Part shown: positions 17,159-25,902 of the stretch, piece by piece
Layout: each line of letters opens with the position of its first letter
How positions within the stretch are numbered: position 1 is the stretch's first letter
Assembly: GCA_963667375.1 (NCBI GenBank)
Contig: OY763323.1
Span: 3,472,001 to 3,536,000 of the forward strand
Length of the DNA: 64,000 nt
Direction: 5' to 3'
DNA from: G963556115 sp963667375
GTDB lineage: Bacteria > Planctomycetota > SZUA-567
Translations under genes and position numbers: made by a program
Notes under the pieces: model-generated
What the model was told of the DNA's origin: nothing
Databases searched by the model: none
Seen by the model: the letters and a program-made list of their open reading frames with translations, nothing else

Positions 17159-17905
17159 CTAAAGCTCAAGGAGTCCACTCTTAAGCAGAGCTTCAGCCAG
17201 CACCAGATCCTCTTTGGTCGTCAGCTTTATATTATACGCCGAACCCAGAATAACCGATACCTCACGTCCGAGATTTTCAATCAGTCCCGCCTCATCGGTT
17301 ATAGTCTCGGCAATACCGCCGGTACTCCGGGCAAACTCGAAGGCATCGATAATCCAGTCACGTCTGAAACACTGTGGTGTCTGTACCGCCATCGCCCCGA
17401 CCCTGGATATACTGCTGATAATCTTATCTCCCTCCACCCGCTTGAGCGAATCCTGAATCTGCACTACCGGCGCGGCCGCACCGAAATCTCGCGCCATCTT
17501 GAATAACGCCTTCATAGTATCCTGACCGATAAACGGACGTACCGCGTCGTGAATAGCAATGACCTCATTTGCAGGAGAAGCCAGCATAATACCATTCCAG
17601 GAACTCTCATAACGGCTGTCACCTCCGGCAGTAATCATCGTCACTCCAAGCCCGCGAAGCTCTTTGCCGAGGGTATTACGGGCATAATCCAGATCATCCT
17701 CATTGACAACCAGAATAATCTCTTTTATCTCTTTAAGCCCTTTAAAAGCCTCCAGAGTACGCCTTATAATCATTTTTCCACCGAGATTGAGCCAGGGCTT
17801 GCGTTTATGCGCGTTCATGCGCGTCGACGAACCTGCCGCCACCAGAATAAGGCTAACCTCGGGCAGCTCCTCAAAATCATCGCTGTAATCAGCAAAATCA
17901 TCCAT
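17159..17905 (-). CDS. ispD: 2-C-methyl-D-erythritol 4-phosphate cytidylyltransferase
   Basis: 248 aa. It forms CDP-methylerythritol from CTP in the MEP isoprenoid pathway. The nucleotide-binding loop LVAAGSSTRM (about 21-30) with KPWLNLGGK after it, the IHDAVRPF motif and the late ITDEAGLIE segment are diagnostic. A 15-residue acidic N-terminal extension precedes the usual start; AGAGG lies about 10 nt before this ATG. ispF, often fused or adjacent, is not here. Confidence 0.93.
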   Translation of the reverse strand: MDDFADYSDDFEELPEVSLILVAAGSSTRMNAHKRKPWLNLGGKMIIRRTLEAFKGLKEIKEIILVVNEDDLDYARNTLGKELRGLGVTMITAGGDSRYESSWNGIMLASPANEVIAIHDAVRPFIGQDTMKALFKMARDFGAAAPVVQIQDSLKRVEGDKIISSISRVGAMAVQTPQCFRRDWIIDAFEFARSTGGIAETITDEAGLIENLGREVSVILGSAYNIKLTTKEDLVLAEALLKSGLLEL

Positions 17906-18106
17906 ATATTATTACCTCTTGACTGAAACCTTACTTAATTAGATAATACCCCATGACTGCAACCGACAGCGCAATGCTCCAAACTAGATACTATGTGGTT
18001 ATACTGTTACCTCAAATCCCGGAAATGAAGAATTATAATACTGAATTGTAACAATAGAGGCCGGTGAAGCAAGCTATTCATCGAATTATAAGGTAAGAAA
18101 AATATA

Positions 18107-18352
18107 ATGGCAAGAAAGTTTTTAAAAGATAGTGACGGACTTCAGCTCATTACCAGCAGCAGCAACCGTAAAAGAGCCTTTCAGGTAGCCGAAACCATTG
18201 CCGATGATCTTAATGTCGAAGCGGTAATTACCAAGGTTCGCGATCCCGAAACCGGCGGCTATGGTCTCGGTATCTATATCGTAAGTAAAGAGAATGTTCT
18301 GACCCCGGAGTTGACCGAAGAGGCTGTCCGCCTCTGGAATGAATTCATCTGA
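18107..18352 (+). CDS. Small protein of unknown function
   Basis: 81 aa, no signal or membrane span. Predicted alternation of helices and strands: a helix around KRAFQVAETIADDLN, a strand (VEAVITKVRD), a Gly-rich turn (PETGGYGLG), a strand (IYIVSK) and a C-terminal helix. This is compatible with a small alpha/beta fold. I do not recognise the family. AAGGTAAG lies upstream of the ATG and a TATAAT box is at 18034-18039. It is monocistronic and converges on coaX. Confidence 0.6.
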   Translation: MARKFLKDSDGLQLITSSSNRKRAFQVAETIADDLNVEAVITKVRDPETGGYGLGIYIVSKENVLTPELTEEAVRLWNEFI

Positions 18353-18507
18353 GCGGGATTTATTACAGCAACCTCACGCCTGTCCTCAGTTTCAAACTTT
18401 ATAATAGGTATGATTATATTAATAACCCAGCTTTCCGAAACCTGCCGCCGTAACACCCAAAAGGTAATTCCGGTATTATCACCTGAGCTGATCAGCCTTC
18501 AAAATAG

Positions 18508-19254
18508 CTACTCCGCATTGTCACGTATACCGGCGAAGAGATAGATACCGGTAAGTACCAGATCATTCTGACACTTTGCCGGAAAATACTCCTGCAGCGC
18601 TTCAGCCCAGCCACCGGTAATGACTATCTGCGGCACATCCTTGCTCTGCATCACCAGACGCCGAACCGCCTCCTTCACCGCACCGACAAGTCCGGCCGAA
18701 GCGCCATTGAGAATCGCCGTACGTGTTGAATTACCAGCCCCCTTCTTCTCCCAGGATAACTCTGCCGCCGGAATTGCCGGCAGCATCGCGGCGGTACTCA
18801 GGCTGCCAAGCCACATCTCAGGGCCAGGCATGATCATTCCGCCCTTGTAGACGCCGTCCTTACTGACATAATCCACCGTTATCGCTGAACCCGCCTGAAT
18901 CACCACTACCGCTTCATCCGGACACACTACCTTGGCAGAGAAAGCCGTAAGCAACCGGTCGACACCGGTGGTTTCAATAGTTTCCAGCTCATGTGCGATA
19001 ATATTATCGGTTGACTTGATAAAATAGACATCATCAAGCCCGAGTTCGGCCAGAGCTGCAGTCAGAAGGTTGTTGACATCACCGACCACACTGGCCACAT
19101 AAACCTTCTCCTCTTCCAGCTCCAGAGCGGATAATTCCGCCACAATCTGCTCACCGCTCAGACTGTCAGTATCCATCCGGCTGAGCCAGACCGCCTCTTC
19201 TTCGGTAAATCTACAGAACTTGGTACTGGTATTTCCCACATCAATAGCCAACAT
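18508..19254 (-). CDS. coaX: Type III pantothenate kinase
   Basis: 248 aa of the ASKHA fold. MLAIDVGNTSTKF is the phosphate-1 motif, TTGVDRLLTAFSA corresponds to the GxDR motif, and GGMIMPGPEMWLGSLSTAAMLP is the substrate segment. The stretch usually written DxGTAxTxD reads QAGSAITVD, so its first Asp appears as Gln. CoaX phosphorylates pantothenate in CoA synthesis and is feedback-insensitive. It is the last gene of an argH-cobI-coaX run, 37 nt after cobI. Confidence 0.88.
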   Translation of the reverse strand: MLAIDVGNTSTKFCRFTEEEAVWLSRMDTDSLSGEQIVAELSALELEEEKVYVASVVGDVNNLLTAALAELGLDDVYFIKSTDNIIAHELETIETTGVDRLLTAFSAKVVCPDEAVVVIQAGSAITVDYVSKDGVYKGGMIMPGPEMWLGSLSTAAMLPAIPAAELSWEKKGAGNSTRTAILNGASAGLVGAVKEAVRRLVMQSKDVPQIVITGGWAEALQEYFPAKCQNDLVLTGIYLFAGIRDNAE

Positions 19255-19291
19255 AGTTCGACTCCCCGTTTAAAAAATTATCGCGCTAACC

Positions 19292-20020
19292 CTACCACTC
19301 ACGACTGCCGCAATGAATCAGCACCACCGTCATATACTTACCTTCATACTCCATATCCCTGCTCATATCACTCCAGAGCACCTCACCCTCCTGCTCCACA
19401 TAAAATGCCGCTTTGGCCTGTGACAGTAAGCCTTTAGCAGCAAGCAAATCCCTTATTCTGCCGATATTTCTTCCGGCTTTATAGAGCACAAGTGTCTCGC
19501 AGTTTGCCAGAGCCGCCTCGACCTCCTTGAGATCGGTTCCTGGCATCAGCATCACCCTGTCCTCCTGCAGGCAAAGATGATCATTGAATTTCGCCGCAGC
19601 CGCCTGAAACGCACTGATCCCCGGAATGACTTTTATCGCCTCCGCTGGCATAAGCTGCTTGAGACAGTTTATAAGATAGGTACTTGTACTGTAGACATCC
19701 GGATCACCGAGAGTTATCTGCACTACCGACAACCCAGCAGCAACCTTTGCCGCTATGATCTCCGCGACACCGCTCCAGCTGGCGACGGTACTTGCGTTAT
19801 CTCTAGTCATGGGATAAACATGCTCGATTATTTCCTGTTTACCAGTGTCGATATATTCTCTAATACTCTCCAGTGCCAAACTCTTATCCGCAAGCTCTGA
19901 GCGGGGAGCAATAATAACATCCGCAGAAGCTATGATATTCACCGCCCGCACCGTAAGCAGATCCGGACATCCCGGACCGATACCTACCGCATAAAACACG
20001 CCTTTTTCCGCTACTTTCAT
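19292..20020 (-). CDS. cobI: Precorrin-2 C20-methyltransferase (CobI/CbiL)
   Basis: 242 aa of the tetrapyrrole methylase fold. Near the N-terminus is GIGPGCPDLLTVRAVNIIASADVI, and the subfamily marks YPMTRD and ITLGDPDVYSTSTYL fit C20 methylation of precorrin-2 or cobalt-factor II in corrin-ring synthesis. Other precorrin methylases are excluded by the YPMTRD and YSTSTY segments with fair confidence. It sits alone between argH (13 nt upstream) and coaX, away from any other cobalamin gene in the window. Confidence 0.82.
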   Translation of the reverse strand: MKVAEKGVFYAVGIGPGCPDLLTVRAVNIIASADVIIAPRSELADKSLALESIREYIDTGKQEIIEHVYPMTRDNASTVASWSGVAEIIAAKVAAGLSVVQITLGDPDVYSTSTYLINCLKQLMPAEAIKVIPGISAFQAAAAKFNDHLCLQEDRVMLMPGTDLKEVEAALANCETLVLYKAGRNIGRIRDLLAAKGLLSQAKAAFYVEQEGEVLWSDMSRDMEYEGKYMTVVLIHCGSREW

Positions 20021-20033
20021 TATCCGTACCTTT

Positions 20034-21416
20034 CTACTTCCTCTTCGCCAAAGTTCTCTTCCAGCGTGCCAGCGCCTTACCTACCTCCTGCACCCCGGCA
20101 CTTCCGGCCGACTTATAGGCCCGTGGAGTAACCGCCGGATTCAGACACTTGAAGACATCCTCGGTTATCAGCTCACTGACTCCGCGCATAGTATCCAGCT
20201 CCAGATCACAGAGTCGGCAGCCACGCTCTTCAGCGATACGCACCAGCGTTCCAGAGACCTCATGACAGTTGCGAAACGGCAGTCCGGCTTCCACCAGATA
20301 CTCCGCAAGTACTGTCGCGTCGAGGAAACCGCCCTCAAGCATTTTGGCAGCCACCTCTTCCCGGAATTTCAGCGTCTCGGCAAAACCGGTAAGACAGAGG
20401 AGTGTCATCTCCGCAGTCTTCACCGCATCGAACAATGGCTCCTTGTCCTCCTGCAGATCACGGTTATAGGTCATAGGCAGACCTTTGACTACAGTGAGCA
20501 TCGTCATCAGCGATCCGATCACCCGGCCGCTCTTGCCGCGGGTAAGTTCGAGCAGATCGGGGTTGCGCTTCTGAGGCATAATACTGCTGCCGGTACTCCA
20601 GGCATCATGCAAGACCAGCAGATTCCACTCCGAACTCGCCCAGAGAATAACATCTTCGGCAAAACGCGAGAGATGAATAAAGAGCAGAGACAACCCGGCA
20701 AGTACCTCTATGACAAAATCACGGTCACTGACTGCATCCATACTATTCGGGCAGATAGCGTCGAATCCCAATTCCTTACAGGTTATACTGCGGTCGATAG
20801 GGAGTGTGGTTCCAGCCATGGCACAGCTTCCCAGTGGCATCATATTCACCCGCTTACGCGCATCCTGCAGGCGCTGGATATCACGCTCAAGCATCTCGAC
20901 ATAAGCCAGCAGATGCTGCGCGATAAGAATCGGCTGCGCCCGCTGCAGATGGGTATATCCCGGAATTACCAGCTTCTTATTCTGCTCGGCAATCTTCACC
21001 AGCACCTTCTGAAATCCGCCAATAAGTTCACAGATACCGTCGATCTTACCCCGCGTCCAGAGACGCAGATCGGTTGCCACCTGATCATTACGGCTTCTAG
21101 CGGTATGCAGCTTGCGGGCAGGATCGCCAACCTTTTCGGTCAGAGCCGCCTCTATCGACATATGTATGTCTTCACATTTAATATCAAAAACAAAACTGCC
21201 ATCCTCTATCTCTTTGGCTATCTCTTTCATCCCTTTGCGGATAGCAGCAAGATCCTTCTTGGTAATAAGTTTAACCTCTGCAAGCATCTTGGCATGCGCC
21301 AGACTGCCCTGAATGTCAACAGCAGCCAATTCCCGATCATAACTGATGGATTCTGTAAAAATCTCCATAATCTCACTGGTATTAACCGAAAATCTGCCTT
21401 TCCACAATTTTGCCAT
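20034..21416 (-). CDS. argH: Argininosuccinate lyase
   Basis: 460 aa, full length. It cleaves argininosuccinate to arginine and fumarate. The signature loop GSSIMPQKRNPD, the HTARSRNDQVATD stretch near residue 105 and HLQRAQP are present and intact. It heads the argH-cobI-coaX run; argG is not in the window. A 427-codon open frame on the other strand is a shadow of this gene. Confidence 0.96.
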   Translation of the reverse strand: MAKLWKGRFSVNTSEIMEIFTESISYDRELAAVDIQGSLAHAKMLAEVKLITKKDLAAIRKGMKEIAKEIEDGSFVFDIKCEDIHMSIEAALTEKVGDPARKLHTARSRNDQVATDLRLWTRGKIDGICELIGGFQKVLVKIAEQNKKLVIPGYTHLQRAQPILIAQHLLAYVEMLERDIQRLQDARKRVNMMPLGSCAMAGTTLPIDRSITCKELGFDAICPNSMDAVSDRDFVIEVLAGLSLLFIHLSRFAEDVILWASSEWNLLVLHDAWSTGSSIMPQKRNPDLLELTRGKSGRVIGSLMTMLTVVKGLPMTYNRDLQEDKEPLFDAVKTAEMTLLCLTGFAETLKFREEVAAKMLEGGFLDATVLAEYLVEAGLPFRNCHEVSGTLVRIAEERGCRLCDLELDTMRGVSELITEDVFKCLNPAVTPRAYKSAGSAGVQEVGKALARWKRTLAKRK

Positions 21417-21761
21417 ACTAACCCCTCTTTATTAAGAATACAGTCATCACATTATTACATACTTTTACTGCTGATTTTACAGCTTTCAGCGGCAAACGCA
21501 ACCAAATATGCCATAAAAGGGCGAATAAGCATACAATCTTATTGATAAAAGTTCGCTAAAATTGATAATATTAATTGGTTACAGTTATTATATACCGGTA
21601 GACACAGGGTTTGAGTATGCCCTCTCCTGACAGGCCGCTAATTTCAGGCTGCAGTTCTGCGGTACAGAACAAGTAAGGAACGCAAAAAAAGGCAGCAGTC
21701 ATCGCTAACACTCCCGGTATTAATTTGAAGAATGAAATATTAGAAATAAGGAGATTTACCA

Positions 21762-23210
21762 ATGTCCAACCGACCAAGTAACAGTGCGGCATACGGGATG
21801 AAGATAAACCTGCACCTGCCGAATATTCCCGGCAGCTTCATGCGTATAGCCAAGGCTATTGCTGATGCCAATGCGACACTGGATATTGTCGAGATGCTCT
21901 CAGACAATGGCCCCTACAAAAAACGCTGCGTGCATGTGCACTGCAGCAGCCTTGAGCATGAAAAAGAGGTCGTGAGGGTCATCAATGAACTTGAAGGGGT
22001 TCAGATTGAAGAGGTAATAGACACTACAATTGAATATCATAAAAAGGGCAAGATGGAGATCCGTGGCTTTGCCCCTCTCAAAACCCGCGGTGACCTTTCC
22101 ATCGCCTACACTCCGGGAGTAGCCCGCCCCTGCAAGGTAATCGCTGATGATAAGGAACAGGCGAACAACCTGACCAGCAAGGGAAATACCGTGGCCATCG
22201 TTACTGACGGTACCGCCGTACTGGGTCTGGGGGATATCGGTCCGGAAGCGGCTCTGCCGGTGATGGAAGGTAAATGCCTGCTGTTCAAGGAATTCGCCGG
22301 TGTAGATGCGGTTCCTATCTGTGTCGATACCAAGGATCCGGATGAGATAGTTAGGCTGGTTCAGCTTATCGCTCCCACTTACGGCGGCATAAATCTTGAG
22401 GATATTTCAGCACCACGCTGCTTCGAAATCGAAGACAGACTCAAGGCACTGCTGAATATTCCGGTATTCCATGACGATCAGCACGGCACCGCGATTGTGG
22501 CTCTGGCGGCACTTTACAATGCCCTCAAAGTAACCGGTAAAAAGATTACTGAGATCAAAGCCGTCATCTGCGGCCTCGGTTCAGCAGGTACCGCCTGCGC
22601 CAAGATGTACTACAATGCAGGGCTGAAGAATATTATCGGTGTCGATAAGGACGGAGCTATTCACAAGGATTCAGACTGTAAAGGCAATCCGGCCTTCGAG
22701 TGGTTCCGGGATAATACCAATCCGAACAATGAAACCGGTCAGCTTCAGGACGTGATCAAAGGAGCCGACCTGTTCCATGGAGTCTCCGCTCCCGGCATAC
22801 TGGGAGTTGAAGCGGTAAAGACAATGAACCAAGATGCGATCATCTTCGCCATGGCCAATCCGGTTCCGGAAATCATGCCGGAGCTTGCCGCCGAGCATGT
22901 TGCCGTAATGGCTACCGGCCGCTCCGACTACCCGAATCAGATCAACAACGTTCTGGCCTTCCCCGGTCTCTTCCGCGGCGCACTTGACTGCCGGGCGACA
23001 GCGATTACCGAAGGTATGAAGCTGGCGGCAGCCCAGGCTATTGCGGACATCGTCGGAGATAATCTGACCACCAGCTACATTATCCCATCAGCTCTTGATC
23101 CGGTAGTAGCGCAGAAGGTTGCCGAGGCGGTCAAACAGCAGGCGATAAATGAAGGAATCGGCCAGATACACCCGGTTCCGGCACCAACCTTCAACAATCT
23201 CAAGTTCTAA
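21762..23210 (+). CDS. Malic enzyme with N-terminal ACT-like domain
   Basis: 482 aa. An ACT-like regulatory domain (about 11-95, INLHLPNIPGSFMRIAKAIADA) precedes a short-form malic enzyme: SIAYTPGVARPC with the catalytic Tyr, the metal/substrate region FHDDQHGTA, and a Rossmann segment VICGLGSAGTAC. It oxidatively decarboxylates malate to pyruvate; NAD is more likely than NADP but not certain. ACT domains bind small ligands, often amino acids, so allosteric control is inferred. ATAAGGAG precedes the ATG. It is followed by a perfect hairpin and then asnB. Confidence 0.9.
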   Translation: MSNRPSNSAAYGMKINLHLPNIPGSFMRIAKAIADANATLDIVEMLSDNGPYKKRCVHVHCSSLEHEKEVVRVINELEGVQIEEVIDTTIEYHKKGKMEIRGFAPLKTRGDLSIAYTPGVARPCKVIADDKEQANNLTSKGNTVAIVTDGTAVLGLGDIGPEAALPVMEGKCLLFKEFAGVDAVPICVDTKDPDEIVRLVQLIAPTYGGINLEDISAPRCFEIEDRLKALLNIPVFHDDQHGTAIVALAALYNALKVTGKKITEIKAVICGLGSAGTACAKMYYNAGLKNIIGVDKDGAIHKDSDCKGNPAFEWFRDNTNPNNETGQLQDVIKGADLFHGVSAPGILGVEAVKTMNQDAIIFAMANPVPEIMPELAAEHVAVMATGRSDYPNQINNVLAFPGLFRGALDCRATAITEGMKLAAAQAIADIVGDNLTTSYIIPSALDPVVAQKVAEAVKQQAINEGIGQIHPVPAPTFNNLKF

Positions 23211-23216
23211 CCGCAC

Positions 23217-23240
23217 GGAGCCGGTTAAATAACCGGCTCC
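23217..23240 (+). terminator. Perfect hairpin between malic enzyme and asnB
   Basis: GGAGCCGGTT - AAAT - AACCGGCTCC, a 10-bp perfect stem starting 7 nt past the stop. There is no T-run after it, so it may be a weak terminator or an mRNA-stabilising 3' end rather than a full stop. Confidence 0.55.
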
Positions 23241-23280
23241 GGCTTATACCCTGTTTCAGAAGAAAGACCGAGAAATATAT

Positions 23281-25131
23281 ATGTGTGGAATAGCTGGCTA
23301 TACCGGTGAGCATATTGCAGGGGTTCTCACGCGGATGAGTAATTCCATGGCCTACCGCGGACCGGACGCAGCGAACTTCTTCAATACCGACGGGCTGCAT
23401 CTGATGCACCGCCGGCTTCAGGTTATAGACCTGGAATCCGGCGCACAGCCGATGTCAACCGCCGACAGCCGGCTTACCGTAATCTTCAATGGCGAAATCT
23501 ATAATCACCGGGAACTCAGAAAATTTCTCGAAGCCAAAGGCCATAGTTTCCGCAGTGATCACTCAGATACCGAGGTACTGCTGCACGGCTACCGGGAATG
23601 GGGCGAAGCACTACCGGAAAAACTCAACGGCATGTGGGCCTTCTGCATATTCGACAGTGAAGAACAGAGACTCTTTATCTCGCGGGACCGCTTCGGTCAG
23701 AAACCGCTCTACTACAATCAGACCTCTAATGCCTTTATTTTCGCGTCTGAACTCGGCGGTATTGAAGCCCATCCCCAGTGCCGGCGGGAGATCTCGGAAC
23801 TCAGCCTGCAGAAATTCTTTGCCTACGGTTTTATTCCTCATCCCCGTACAATCTATAAAGATGTCAGAAAACTCCCCGGCGGTCACAACCTATGCTATGA
23901 TCTGCAGACCAAACGTCTGCAGGTAAAGCGTTACTGGCATTATGAAATCGAGCCGGATAATTCACTGCTGAGACGGGGTGAAGAACTTCAGGAAGAGCTG
24001 ATAACACTTCTTGACCGGGCTACCGCGCGCAGAATGGATGCAGATGTCCCGCTGGGGGTACTTCTCAGCGGCGGAATTGATTCCTCGGCAGTAGCCGCTA
24101 TGGCCAGCAGACATACGGCTAATCTTGCTACCTTCTCTATCGGCTTTGATGCTGATTCCTATGATGAATCGGACTTCGCCGGTAAAGTTGCCGGGCTGCT
24201 TCAAAGCCGGCACCACCTGACCCGCCTGACCCTCGAGCATACCCGGGACTATCTGCCGGAAATTCTATCGCGACTCGATGAGCCTCAGGGTGATGATTCG
24301 CTGCTGCCGACCTATCTGGTCTGTAAAAACGCCAGAGAGCATGTCACCGTCGCTCTTGGCGGGGACGGTGGAGACGAGCTCTTCAGCGGTTATGAACCCT
24401 TTAAATTCTGGCGCTGGGCGCGCAGATACAATATATATCTGCCACAGGCACTGCACCGGACGGTAAACGCCATAACCGGAAAGATCCAGGCTTCACACCG
24501 CTATATGGCACTGGGTCTGAAAATAAAACGTTTTTTCTATGCCTCCGGACTCTCAATGCCGGTATGGATACCGGCGCTCATGGCACCGCTGCAGCTGCAG
24601 GACATCGGAGAACTGTTTGCCAAACCGCTGGAGCTTGAAGACATTTACAGCGAAGCCATAAGCTGCTGGAACAACTGCCGCAGTAAGTGGGTCGGTGACA
24701 GAATAACACAGTATTATGTCGATTACTATCTTCAGGATGAGATCCTTGCCAAGACCGACCGGGCCTCAATGCTCAACAGTCTGGAGCTGCGCAGTCCGTT
24801 TCTGGATATCGAACTGGCTGATTTTGCCCGCAGACTCCCGCACCAGTTGAAGCTCCGTGCCGGCACCACCAAATACATACTCAAAAAAAGTTTGGAAAAG
24901 ATATTACCACCTGATATACTATACCGTCCGAAACAGGGATTTTCACCACCAGCCGGCGACTGGTTTGCCAGTGGAGCTCTAAATCTCCGTGACCGGATCT
25001 GCCCGCTGGAGAATCAGGAAAAAATACTGCAGCTGCTTGCTGAACACCGCTCCTGCAGACATGACAACCGGCTCTTTCTCTGGAACCAGCTGACACTCGG
25101 ATATTTTATGGATAGAACCAGAGATGACTGA
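23281..25131 (+). CDS. asnB: Asparagine synthetase (glutamine-hydrolysing)
   Basis: 616 aa. The N-terminal class-II glutaminase starts with Cys2 (MCGIAGYTG) and has the YRGPDA and FNGEIYNHRELR blocks; the synthetase domain has the PP-loop LLSGGIDSSA (about 260-270) and GGDGGDELFSGYEPF. It makes asparagine from aspartate, glutamine and ATP. The length and motifs fit the 600-aa AsnB type that is often found with surface-polysaccharide genes, but here its neighbours are truA and a MATE transporter. It overlaps truA by 8 nt, indicating coupled translation. Confidence 0.93.
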   Translation: MCGIAGYTGEHIAGVLTRMSNSMAYRGPDAANFFNTDGLHLMHRRLQVIDLESGAQPMSTADSRLTVIFNGEIYNHRELRKFLEAKGHSFRSDHSDTEVLLHGYREWGEALPEKLNGMWAFCIFDSEEQRLFISRDRFGQKPLYYNQTSNAFIFASELGGIEAHPQCRREISELSLQKFFAYGFIPHPRTIYKDVRKLPGGHNLCYDLQTKRLQVKRYWHYEIEPDNSLLRRGEELQEELITLLDRATARRMDADVPLGVLLSGGIDSSAVAAMASRHTANLATFSIGFDADSYDESDFAGKVAGLLQSRHHLTRLTLEHTRDYLPEILSRLDEPQGDDSLLPTYLVCKNAREHVTVALGGDGGDELFSGYEPFKFWRWARRYNIYLPQALHRTVNAITGKIQASHRYMALGLKIKRFFYASGLSMPVWIPALMAPLQLQDIGELFAKPLELEDIYSEAISCWNNCRSKWVGDRITQYYVDYYLQDEILAKTDRASMLNSLELRSPFLDIELADFARRLPHQLKLRAGTTKYILKKSLEKILPPDILYRPKQGFSPPAGDWFASGALNLRDRICPLENQEKILQLLAEHRSCRHDNRLFLWNQLTLGYFMDRTRDD

Positions 25132-25879
25132 AACCCAGCGCACGATTAAAATCACTATCGAGTATGACGGCAGCAACTATGCCGGCTGGCAGGTACAGCC
25201 CAATGCCGTTACGGTTCAGCAGCGGCTCGAGGAAGCGGTCAAACGCCTCACCGGTGAGACGGTAAAGGTTTACGGCGCAGGCAGAACCGATGCCGGGGTT
25301 CATGCCCGTGGACAGGTTGCCACCTTCCGAACCCTGAGCAATATTCCTACCGCCAATTTCGCCAGAGCCCTCACCAGCCGACTGCCGCGTGATATTTCAG
25401 TACGCCTTGCTGAGGAGGTACCGGACAGCTTTGATCCCCGGCATGGCGCCAAGCTCAAACTCTACCGTTACCAGCTACATGCTTCACCAATAGCCCCGGC
25501 TATCGGTCGGCAGTATCTCTGGCATATCAGCTGGGAGCTTGATATACCGCGGATGCAGCGAGCCTGCAGCTTTTTTGAAGGCGAGCATGACTATACCAGC
25601 TTTTCCAACCAGGAATGCAATAACACCGACGCCAATAACATCCGCACCGTTGAACGCTGCTCACTGGAGACAGACGGGTCGCTATTAACCATTGATGTCA
25701 TAGGGCGGTCATTCCTTTATAATATGGTACGCAACATTGTCGGTACACTTGTAGATATCGGTCACGGCAGAATAGCGCCTGAAACCCTGCCGGAAATTTT
25801 TGCAGCCAGAAACCGCCAGCTCGCCGGTCAGGGAGCACCAGCCAGAGGTCTGACTCTGGAGTGGATCAAATACCAATAA
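25124..25879 (+). CDS. truA: tRNA pseudouridine synthase A
   Basis: 251 aa. It modifies U38-U40 in the tRNA anticodon arm. The N-terminal IEYDGSNYAGWQ and the catalytic GAGRTDAGVHA with Asp56 are clear, as is FLYNMVRNIVGTLVDIG near the C-terminus. The start overlaps the end of asnB by 8 nt, and the MATE gene begins 23 nt after its stop. Confidence 0.96.
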   Translation: MTETQRTIKITIEYDGSNYAGWQVQPNAVTVQQRLEEAVKRLTGETVKVYGAGRTDAGVHARGQVATFRTLSNIPTANFARALTSRLPRDISVRLAEEVPDSFDPRHGAKLKLYRYQLHASPIAPAIGRQYLWHISWELDIPRMQRACSFFEGEHDYTSFSNQECNNTDANNIRTVERCSLETDGSLLTIDVIGRSFLYNMVRNIVGTLVDIGHGRIAPETLPEIFAARNRQLAGQGAPARGLTLEWIKYQ

Positions 25880-25902
25880 CAAGTTCTTATATCGGAGCCA
25901 AA

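Noticed and set aside
20262..21545. 427-codon open frame on the plus strand across argH
   Set aside because: It is antisense to the intact argH gene, has no ribosome-binding site, and its protein is rich in His, Gln, Leu and Arg without any family motif.
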